Assembly (NCBI GenBank): GCA_031555615.1
Contig: JAVBUF010000109.1
Coordinates: forward strand, 1 to 6,887
Direction of reading: 5' to 3'
DNA length: 6,887 bases
From: UBA935 sp031555615
GTDB lineage: Bacteria > Bacillota > Clostridia > Lachnospirales > Lachnospiraceae
The position numbers and the translations under genes are program-made. Below are positions 1-5,516 of the stretch, piece after piece (positions within the stretch are counted from its first letter, which is position 1; every line of letters begins with the position of its first letter). The notes beneath the pieces were generated by a model. It did no database searches, was not told the origin of the DNA, and saw nothing but the letters and a program-made list of their open reading frames with translations.

Positions 1-127
1 GGGCTTTTATCATGGATTCGTAACTTCCCAGGCTGATATGTTTGCGTTTGAAGGTTAGGGAAGAACGATAATAAATGCTTTTATCTTTTTTTTGCTGGGG
101 ATAAACCCCAGGAAGTCTTTTTTCCAT
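1..127 (-). CDS. Partial protein with AP2-like DNA-binding N-terminus (possible HNH endonuclease family)
   Basis: Reading the minus strand from the ATG at 127 gives 42 uninterrupted codons before the window edge, so only the N-terminus is present. The start is supported by an AGAGG Shine-Dalgarno at 133-137, five bases upstream, and by a TATAAT box at 152-157. The peptide starts MEKRLPGVYPQQ and continues with IYYRSSLTFKRKHISLGSYE. A short basic leader, then an aromatic-rich strand, a basic turn (KRKH) and an ISLGSY strand, is the pattern of the AP2/ERF-like three-strand DNA-binding domain. In bacteria this domain is often attached to HNH endonucleases, and similar openings occur in Firmicutes proteins annotated that way. 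That identity is recalled, not searched; the nuclease part, if any, lies outside the window. Coding status is fairly sure, function tentative. It could instead be a nuclease-free DNA-binding protein. Confidence 0.6.
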   Translation of the reverse strand, partial: MEKRLPGVYPQQKKDKSIYYRSSLTFKRKHISLGSYESMIKA

Positions 128-151
128 AAATACCTCTGAAATAGTATGAAT

Positions 152-157
152 ATTATA
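152..157 (-). promoter_or_regulatory. Candidate -10 box for the minus-strand AP2-like gene
   Basis: The minus strand reads TATAAT here, a perfect sigma-A -10 hexamer, placed so that transcription would start near 145 and give a short leader of about 18 bases containing the AGAGG ribosome binding site. The -35 is poor: TAGACA (171-176) is only 13 bases away, and the best 17-base option is ACTGTA (175-180). The hexamer lies in AT-rich DNA, so chance is possible. Confidence 0.4.
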
Positions 158-330
158 GTGTTTTGGGCATTGTCTACAGTATACCATTTAATAAAAAAGA
201 ATACAAATAAGAGATTTTTTTCCGCAAAATGAAAGTTTTAGAAATATTTTTGCCAGTTGCTGTATAAAATATTAAAGAAGTGTTACGTAAATGTGACAAC
301 TTTAGGTACAAGGCAAAGAGATTTGCGGAA

Positions 331-337
331 AGAAGGA
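331..337 (+). promoter_or_regulatory. Ribosome binding site fixing the hydrolase start at 344
   Basis: AGAAGGA lies six bases before ATG 344, an ideal spacing. It removes the need for the upstream TTG at 257, which would add 29 non-hydrophobic residues before the membrane segment. The site overlaps the right arm (322-331) of a perfect 10-bp inverted repeat. Confidence 0.75.
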
Positions 338-343
338 TTAGTA

Positions 344-964
344 ATGTATAAACGAATATCAGTGCAGATTATTCTGTGTAACATGATTATTATGGTGTGC
401 TGGTTCAGTGTCAAGACCATCGAGGTCAATCGGATTGCGGCAACGACAGCGTTTAAGCTTCAATTTGCCCAAGAAGAAACAGATATGGTCAGTAAAGACA
501 GTTTTTTCGGGATGCTGAAAAGTGCTTCTTCCGGCCAACGGGTGGTGGAGTATAATGTACTGGAGCAGACAAGCCTGGAACTGCCGGCGGGAGAATATGA
601 AGTACTTACCAGAATCGTCGAGGCGGAAGCCGGAAATCAGGATGAAAAAGGGCGTATGCTGGTAGCCGGAGTTGTTTTAAACCGGGTAAAAAGTAAAAAA
701 TTCCCCGATACGGTGCGGGAAGTCGTTTTTCAAGAGCAAAATGGGACGTGCCAGTTTTCGCCGATAGCCAACGGACGTTATTATTCGGTAAAGGTCAGTG
801 CGGAAACCATTGAAGCAGTGGATAAGGTACTGGCGGGCGAGGATGTTACGGAAGGGGCTCTGTATTTTGCTTCCCGAAAATATGCCAATCCGGAGAAAAT
901 GAAATGGTTTGACAATCATCTGACTAAGCTGTTTTCTTATGGCGGACATGAATTTTTTTCTTAA
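344..964 (+). CDS. Membrane-anchored cell wall hydrolase, SleB/CwlJ-like (Hydrolase_2 family)
   Basis: This 206-residue protein probably cleaves peptidoglycan glycan strands outside the membrane. SleB-type enzymes of this family are lytic transglycosylases active on spore cortex, but many Clostridia have homologues with vegetative roles. Residues 3-4 are basic and residues 5-22 form a hydrophobic segment rich in I, M, V and W, consistent with a signal anchor; no clear signal peptidase site follows. Residues 30-80 are a linker. The catalytic domain spans about 84-204. It contains IVEAEAG (91-97), where E95 matches the family's catalytic glutamate, then AGVVLNRV (108-115), the QFSP segment (137-140), and a C-terminal ALYFASR...KWFDNHL...GGHEFF block. 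The ATG at 344 is chosen because AGAAGGA (331-337) sits six bases before it. The frame extends upstream to a TTG at 257, but that has no good ribosome site. The family assignment is strong; whether it acts in germination, sporulation or growth is not shown by the sequence. Confidence 0.85.
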   Translation: MYKRISVQIILCNMIIMVCWFSVKTIEVNRIAATTAFKLQFAQEETDMVSKDSFFGMLKSASSGQRVVEYNVLEQTSLELPAGEYEVLTRIVEAEAGNQDEKGRMLVAGVVLNRVKSKKFPDTVREVVFQEQNGTCQFSPIANGRYYSVKVSAETIEAVDKVLAGEDVTEGALYFASRKYANPEKMKWFDNHLTKLFSYGGHEFFS

Positions 965-974
965 CTGATTTCAA

Positions 975-1003
975 TTGCGGAGAAGAGGAGAATGTGCTAT
1001 AAT
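975..1003 (+). promoter_or_regulatory. Extended -10 sigma-A promoter for thrC
   Basis: A -35 hexamer TTGCGG (975-980) is followed after exactly 17 bases by a perfect TATAAT (998-1003), which is preceded by TGC (995-997), the extended -10 element. Transcription would start near 1010, leaving a leader of about 35 bases. That leader is too short for a T-box or a threonine attenuator, so control would act at initiation. This is the best promoter in the window. Confidence 0.75.
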
Positions 1004-1044
1004 TATTTCCTGTATCATACAAATATGTTTTAGGAGTTAAGAAG

Positions 1045-2535
1045 ATGATGAAGATCAATTATAACAGTACAAGAAGTAAGGAGCATCCGGTTACCGCATC
1101 ACAGGCCATCTTAAAAGGGCTTTCCGATGATGGCGGGTTATTTGTACCGGACAGGATTCCTGCCTTAGATAAAAGCTTGGAAGAATTATCCCGTATGACC
1201 TATCAGGAAGTAGCATATGAGGTGATGAAATTATTTTTTGATGATTTTACTGAGGACGAGCTGAAAAGCTGTATTGCAAAAGCTTATGACAGCAAGTTTG
1301 ACACAGAGGAAATCGCCCCTCTGGCAGAAGCCGGCGGAGCTTATTATTTGGAGCTGTTCCATGGTGCCACCATTGCTTTCAAGGATATGGCATTGTCTAT
1401 CTTGCCGCATTTGCTCACCACTGCGGCCAGGAAAAATCAGGTAAAGGGAGAGATTGTGATCCTGACGGCCACCTCCGGTGATACCGGAAAAGCTGCATTA
1501 TCGGGATTTGCAGATGTTGAAGGCACCCGTATTGTGGTTTTTTATCCGAAAAACGGCGTTAGCCCCATTCAGGAAAAGCAAATGATTACCCAAAAAGGGG
1601 ATAATACATATGTGGTTGGAATTCATGGTAATTTTGATGATGCCCAAACCGGAGTGAAGAGGATTTTTGGTGATAAAGAGCTGGCGGCTTACATGGAAAG
1701 CAAAGGTTTTCAGTTTTCTTCGGCTAATTCCATTAATATTGGCCGTTTAGTGCCGCAGATTGTTTATTATGTATATGCATATGTTAAACTGCTGGCAGAA
1801 GAACGTATTCAGAGCGGGGAGCTGATCAATGCCGTAGTACCCACCGGTAATTTCGGTAATATTCTGGCGGCATTTTATGCCAAACAGATGGGATTGCCCA
1901 TTGACAAGCTGATCTGTGCATCGAATGACAATAAGGTCTTATATGAATTTTTTGAAACCGGAGCATATGACCGCAACCGGGAATTTATTTTAACTTCTTC
2001 TCCTTCCATGGATATTTTAATTTCCAGTAACCTGGAACGTTTGATTTATTACATTGCAGGTAATGATGCTGAAAAGAATCTGGTTTTTATGAATGCCTTA
2101 AGCCAGGATGGAAGCTATCAGATTACCCAGGAGATGAAAACCGGGCTTAGAGATTTTTATGGTAACTATGCCACCGAAGCCGAAACGGCAGCGGCCATCC
2201 GGGGATTATATGAACAGACCGGTTATGTAATTGATACTCATACGGCAGTAGCAGCCTGTGTATATGACAAATATAAGAAAGCGACCAAAGACAATAAGCC
2301 TTCGGTAATCGTGTCAACGGCCAGTCCATATAAATTTGGCAGAAGTGTAGTGGATGCTATTGATTCTTCTGTAAGTGACAGAGATGATTTTCAGCTGATT
2401 GATTATTTGTCGGAGCTTTCACAGGTGGCAGTACCGGCAGCAATTGATGAAATAAGAACTGCACCCGTCCTTCATACCAAAGAATGCGAAGTTGATGAAA
2501 TGAAGCAGGTGGTTTTGGATTTTCTGGGGATTTAA
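1045..2535 (+). CDS. thrC: Threonine synthase
   Basis: This 496-residue, PLP-dependent cytoplasmic enzyme converts O-phospho-L-homoserine and water to L-threonine and phosphate, the last step of threonine synthesis. The N-terminal segment YNSTRS...GLSDDGGLFVP (about 6-35) is the threonine synthase N-terminal signature. LELFHGATIAFKDMA (102-116) holds the PLP-binding lysine, K113. TATSGDTGKAA (141-151) contacts substrate phosphate, and PTGNFGN (266-272) is the cofactor-phosphate glycine loop. The tail includes DTHTAVA (397-403) and STASPYKF (424-431). Length and motifs match the longer bacterial/fungal form rather than the short ~350-residue class. AGGAG (1032-1036) stands eight bases before ATG 1045; the next codon is also ATG, so initiation at 1048 is possible but less well spaced. 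No hom or thrB is adjacent. The response regulator gene follows after 40 bp with no terminator, so read-through is likely. Nothing looks damaged. Confidence 0.97.
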   Translation: MMKINYNSTRSKEHPVTASQAILKGLSDDGGLFVPDRIPALDKSLEELSRMTYQEVAYEVMKLFFDDFTEDELKSCIAKAYDSKFDTEEIAPLAEAGGAYYLELFHGATIAFKDMALSILPHLLTTAARKNQVKGEIVILTATSGDTGKAALSGFADVEGTRIVVFYPKNGVSPIQEKQMITQKGDNTYVVGIHGNFDDAQTGVKRIFGDKELAAYMESKGFQFSSANSINIGRLVPQIVYYVYAYVKLLAEERIQSGELINAVVPTGNFGNILAAFYAKQMGLPIDKLICASNDNKVLYEFFETGAYDRNREFILTSSPSMDILISSNLERLIYYIAGNDAEKNLVFMNALSQDGSYQITQEMKTGLRDFYGNYATEAETAAAIRGLYEQTGYVIDTHTAVAACVYDKYKKATKDNKPSVIVSTASPYKFGRSVVDAIDSSVSDRDDFQLIDYLSELSQVAVPAAIDEIRTAPVLHTKECEVDEMKQVVLDFLGI

Positions 2536-2575
2536 ATATGTAAATCCAGTCAGTCCGATCATACAAGGGGGACAC

Positions 2576-3934
2576 ATGAAACATATTCTAATGATTGATG
2601 ATGTGACAACTAATTTAAAATGTGCTGCGGAGGTGCTGAAAAAGAAGTATAAATTATCCACAGCCAAATCAGGGGAAAAAGCGTTGGAATTTTTGTCACA
2701 TACCAAGCCGGATATGATTTTACTGGATATCAATATGCCGGATATGAATGGTTATGAGTTGTTGGAGATATTGAAGAAGGAAAAGTCATATGTCGATATT
2801 CCAATTATTTTTCTGACAGCCGAAAGTGATATGGAGAGTGAAGCTAAGGGATTGAAAATGGGAGCGATGGATTACATCCGCAAGCCTTTTGATCCTGATG
2901 TTTTATTGAGCAGAGTTGCCAAGGTCATGCAAATGCATGAAACGAAGAAAACCTTGGAAACCATGGCCAATAAAGACAGCCTTACAACATTATGGAATCG
3001 CCGGTATATGGAGGAGTATGTTGAAAAAGGCAACCCCAAGGATGGAAAAGGGGTTTTTATGCTGCTTGATATGGATAATTTCAAGAGCGTCAATGATAAT
3101 TTCGGACATTTGATGGGAGATAATGTTTTGGTGGCGTTTGCCAAAACCCTGCGGGAAAGCGCAGGGGAGGAGAACAGTGTTTGCCGCATCGGCGGGGATG
3201 AGTTTGTGGTTTTTTTGAATGATGATTATTCAGAAGCCAAAATACGGGAAATTGCCAGAAATTTAATTGCCTCTATAGAATTTGAAATTAATAAAATGTT
3301 AGATTTTGAAGAGGAATTAAAAATTTCGGTATCCATCGGTATTGCCATGAAACCCGAGGACGGCAAAGATTTTAAGACACTTTACAATAATGCGGATAAA
3401 GCGTTATATTTTGTCAAGCGAAACGGAAAAAGAGGATATCATTTTTATCATGAATACAATAATAGTGTTCAGTCAATTAATAGTGAAAATAATTTGATTG
3501 ATTTAATGCACCTGCAGATGCTGATCCAGGAAACTGACAGCAGTAATGGGGCATATCGGGTGGAATATGGAGGCTTTAAGAGAATCTATCGTTTTGTGGC
3601 CAGGTGTGTGGAGCGGTCAAAGCAGGATGTGCAGATTGTATTGTTCAGTGCTTCGGCAGAGGAGTATAAAGAAGGCAGTCAACAGAACGAGGAAGTTACA
3701 TTAAGGATGGAAAAGACCATGCAGGAACTGGAGGAAGCGATAACCGCATCCCTCAGGCGGGGTGACGTGGCAACCAAATTCAGTGCATCACAATATGTGG
3801 TTATTTTAATGGATGCCAGTCTGGATAACGGTAAAAGAGTGGTTGAACGTATTTTGAATAAGTATCAGAAAAAGAAAAGTCATAGCGAATATGTTATTAC
3901 ATACGATATTCAATCAGTAAATAAGCTCCCCTGA
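2576..3934 (+). CDS. Response regulator diguanylate cyclase: receiver, GGDEF, degenerate GGDEF-like C-terminus
   Basis: This 452-residue cytoplasmic protein probably makes cyclic di-GMP from two GTP under phosphorelay control. The receiver domain (1-120) is complete: acidic D8/D9, phospho-acceptor D51 in LLDINMPDMNG, T81 and K103 in the RKPFDP motif. The GGDEF domain (about 130-290) starts with KDSLTTLWNRR, has metal-site D165 in LLDMDNFKSVND, an intact GGDEF signature at 206-210, and VSIGIA (252-257) and ADKALY (273-278) further on, so it should be active. The usual inhibitory RxxD five residues before GGDEF is absent (GEEN at 197-200). Residues 308-447 look like another GGDEF fold in which the signature is replaced by FSASQ (402-406) and the metal aspartates are missing, so it is presumably regulatory. 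AAGGGG (2565-2570) lies five bases before ATG 2576. No histidine kinase is nearby, so the partner is unknown. The TGA stop sits inside the terminator loop. Confidence 0.92.
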   Translation: MKHILMIDDVTTNLKCAAEVLKKKYKLSTAKSGEKALEFLSHTKPDMILLDINMPDMNGYELLEILKKEKSYVDIPIIFLTAESDMESEAKGLKMGAMDYIRKPFDPDVLLSRVAKVMQMHETKKTLETMANKDSLTTLWNRRYMEEYVEKGNPKDGKGVFMLLDMDNFKSVNDNFGHLMGDNVLVAFAKTLRESAGEENSVCRIGGDEFVVFLNDDYSEAKIREIARNLIASIEFEINKMLDFEEELKISVSIGIAMKPEDGKDFKTLYNNADKALYFVKRNGKRGYHFYHEYNNSVQSINSENNLIDLMHLQMLIQETDSSNGAYRVEYGGFKRIYRFVARCVERSKQDVQIVLFSASAEEYKEGSQQNEEVTLRMEKTMQELEEAITASLRRGDVATKFSASQYVVILMDASLDNGKRVVERILNKYQKKKSHSEYVITYDIQSVNKLP

Positions 3935-3944
3935 CGGGGAGCTT
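3923..3944. terminator. Intrinsic terminator, probably bidirectional, overlapping the response regulator stop codon
   Basis: A perfect 9-bp stem AAGCTCCCC (3923-3931) pairs with GGGGAGCTT (3936-3944) around the loop TGAC (3932-3935). On the plus strand the stem runs into TTTTATTAT, a classic U-tract. On the minus strand the same hairpin is followed by TTATTTA, a weaker but usable tract, and begins nine bases after the citrate synthase stop. It therefore separates two convergent genes. The response regulator's last three sense codons (K, L, P) lie in the left arm and its TGA in the loop. Confidence 0.92.
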
Positions 3945-3953
3945 TTATTATCG

Positions 3954-5321
3954 TTAGATGCGGTCAGCCATATCAATATATTGTTTTTCCGGGCAAATCG
4001 GCTTATAGGCCGGACGGATGATTTTACCGTTATTGGTCAGTTCCTCCATACGGTGCGCACACCAGCCGCTGATCCGGGCGATGGCAAAAATGGGAGTATA
4101 CAGCTCTAACGGAAGTCCCAGCATATGATAAGCAAAGCCGGAGTAAAAATCAACATTGGAGCTGACACCTTTATACATCTGGCGTTCTTCGGCAATTACC
4201 TTGGGGCCTAAGCGTTCAACCAGAGAGTATAAATCAAATTCTTTCTTTAATCCTTTTTCTTCAGAAAGCGTGCCCACAAAAGAACGGAATATTTCGGCCC
4301 GGGGATCGGACTTGGAGTAAATCGCATGACCGACACCATAAATCAAACCGGAATGATCAAAAGCATCCTTATGTAGGAGCCGGCGCAGATAAGCTGTAAT
4401 TTCATCTTCATCGTTCCAGTCAGAAACTTCCTGTTTCAGCTCTTCAAACATCTGCACTACCTTAATGTTGGCACCACCATGTCTGGGTCCCTTCAGCGAA
4501 CCGATAGCAGCGGCAATGGCTGAATAGGTATCGGTAAGAGAGGATGTAACCACATGAGTGGTAAAGGAAGAGTTATTACCACCGCCATGCTCCATGTGAA
4601 GAACCAGGGCAATGTCAAGGAGTTTGGCCTCCAAAGGGGTATAAGAGCTGTCCGGACGCAGAATGTGAAGGATATTTTCCGCAGTAGACAGTTCCGGATT
4701 GGGTTGGTGAATAAATAAACTCTTGCCATCATGGTAATGGCAGTAAGCCTGATAACCATAAATGGAAAGCAACGGAAATAAACTGATCAACTGTAAGCTT
4801 TGACGAAGGACATTGGTTAATGAAGTATCATCGGCCCGGTCATCATAAGAGTACAGAGTCAGGACACTGCGGGCCAGCGTGTTCATCATATCACTGCTGG
4901 GCGCTTTCATAATAATATCCCGGACAAAGCTGGTGGGCAAACTGCGGTAACTGGCAAGGATATCACGAAAATCAGCCAGTTCCTTAGGATCTGGTAATTT
5001 ATCAAATAATAAAAGATAGGTGATTTCCTCAAAGCCAAAGCGGCCTTCTTTAGAAAAGCCGTTTACAAGGTCCTCCACATCATAACCGCGGTAAAAAAGC
5101 TTACCATCGGCAGGTACAGACTCGCCGTTTACAGTTGCGGTAGCACGTACATCCGAAATGTTGGTAAGACCGGCAAGAACACCTTTGCCGTTAATATCAC
5201 GTAACCCTCTCTTCACATCATATTTGGTGAAAAGCTCGGGATCGATCAGATTAGCCTGTTCACTTAACTTGGTAAGGCGAACAATTTCGGGTGTAATTTT
5301 AGAAAATATATTTTGATCCAT
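3954..5321 (-). CDS. gltA: Citrate synthase (citrate/2-methylcitrate synthase family)
   Basis: This 455-residue enzyme condenses oxaloacetate with acetyl-CoA to give citrate in the cytoplasm. In Clostridia it usually serves the oxidative branch that ends at 2-oxoglutarate and glutamate. All catalytic residues are visible. H245 lies in LHMEHGGGNNSSF. H281 in KGPRHGGAN corresponds to pig His274, H332 in GVGHAIY to His320, and D391 in NVDFYSG to Asp375; R341 in SDPRAE is the conserved arginine. LFYRGYD (75-81) is the substrate-side motif common to bacterial forms. The protein is longer than the ~370-residue Bacillus type because of an N-terminal extension of about 40 residues before RGLRDINGKGV. 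AAGGGAG (5331-5337 on this strand) lies nine bases before the ATG. No aconitase or isocitrate dehydrogenase gene is adjacent. A 2-methylcitrate or Re-type activity cannot be excluded by sequence alone, but the fold is the ordinary Si-type family. The gene name is by function. Confidence 0.94.
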   Translation of the reverse strand: MDQNIFSKITPEIVRLTKLSEQANLIDPELFTKYDVKRGLRDINGKGVLAGLTNISDVRATATVNGESVPADGKLFYRGYDVEDLVNGFSKEGRFGFEEITYLLLFDKLPDPKELADFRDILASYRSLPTSFVRDIIMKAPSSDMMNTLARSVLTLYSYDDRADDTSLTNVLRQSLQLISLFPLLSIYGYQAYCHYHDGKSLFIHQPNPELSTAENILHILRPDSSYTPLEAKLLDIALVLHMEHGGGNNSSFTTHVVTSSLTDTYSAIAAAIGSLKGPRHGGANIKVVQMFEELKQEVSDWNDEDEITAYLRRLLHKDAFDHSGLIYGVGHAIYSKSDPRAEIFRSFVGTLSEEKGLKKEFDLYSLVERLGPKVIAEERQMYKGVSSNVDFYSGFAYHMLGLPLELYTPIFAIARISGWCAHRMEELTNNGKIIRPAYKPICPEKQYIDMADRI

Positions 5322-5361
5322 TAATATACACTCCCTTCTTTAATGTCGAAAAATTATATTA

Positions 5362-5391
5362 ATAATAACACGATTTTTAGTTAACAGACAA
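5362..5391 (-). promoter_or_regulatory. Candidate promoter for citrate synthase
   Basis: On the minus strand TTGTCT (5386-5391) is followed after 18 bases by TATTAT (5362-5367). A perfect TATAAT (5353-5358) lies slightly nearer the gene but lacks a -35 at the right distance. Either would give a leader of roughly 25-35 bases containing the AAGGGAG ribosome site. The whole stretch is very AT-rich, so the exact hexamers are uncertain. Confidence 0.4.
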
Positions 5392-5424
5392 GTAAATATA
5401 AAAAAAAATAAATATTTTAACAAT

Positions 5425-5453
5425 TTGTTTATATTTTATTCTTATCCTATTCT
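5425..5453 (+). promoter_or_regulatory. Candidate promoter for the Xaa-Pro aminopeptidase gene
   Basis: TTGTTT (5425-5430) and TATTCT (5448-5453) are separated by 17 bases. TATACT (5454-5459) is an alternative -10 but has no matching -35. The -10 lies inside a tandem 11-bp repeat (5438-5459), so any protein binding that repeat would compete with RNA polymerase. The leader would be about 55 bases. Confidence 0.45.
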
Positions 5454-5459
5454 TATACT
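5438..5459. repeat. Tandem 11-bp repeat overlapping the peptidase promoter
   Basis: ATTCTTATCCT (5438-5448) is directly followed by ATTCTTATACT (5449-5459), ten of eleven bases identical. CCTATTCT, spanning the junction (5446-5453), recurs inverted as AGAATAGG at 5483-5490, 29 bases further on. The arrangement around a candidate -10 suggests an operator, but AT-rich sequence makes short repeats likelier by chance. Confidence 0.5.
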
Positions 5460-5504
5460 GGATTTTTATGAAAAGTCATATTAGAATAGGGTAGACATGT
5501 TGAA

Positions 5505-5509
5505 AGGGG
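5505..5509 (+). promoter_or_regulatory. Ribosome binding site choosing ATG 5517 over ATG 5511
   Basis: AGGGG with preceding A residues (5503-5509) is seven bases before ATG 5517 but only one base before the in-frame ATG 5511. The downstream start is therefore preferred; the choice changes the protein by two residues. Confidence 0.7.
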
Positions 5510-5516
5510 TATGAAA

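Noticed and set aside
257..343. Upstream TTG start that would add 29 residues to the cell wall hydrolase
   Set aside because: There is no Shine-Dalgarno before the TTG, the extra residues are not a signal or membrane segment, and ATG 344 has an ideal AGAAGGA at six bases.
677..949. Open frame antisense to the hydrolase gene
   Set aside because: It is the reverse-strand shadow of a well-supported gene and encodes no recognisable domain.
1004..1044. Possible T-box or attenuator before thrC
   Set aside because: The leader after the promoter is only about 35 bases, with no terminator-like hairpin and no threonine-rich leader peptide.
2147..2733. Three antisense open frames over thrC and the response regulator start
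   Set aside because: All lie opposite strongly supported coding sequence, overlap each other and show no family motif.
2872..3189. Antisense and alternative-frame open frames inside the response regulator
   Set aside because: They cover the conserved receiver-GGDEF region, whose own frame explains the sequence; their translations show no domain pattern.
4493..4759. Second minus-strand frame inside citrate synthase
   Set aside because: It lies fully within the citrate synthase catalytic region, where H245 and H281 confirm the other frame.
5497..5514. Five-codon ATG-to-TGA mini-frame overlapping the peptidase ribosome site
   Set aside because: It lacks its own ribosome site; an upstream regulatory peptide of this size cannot be supported from sequence.
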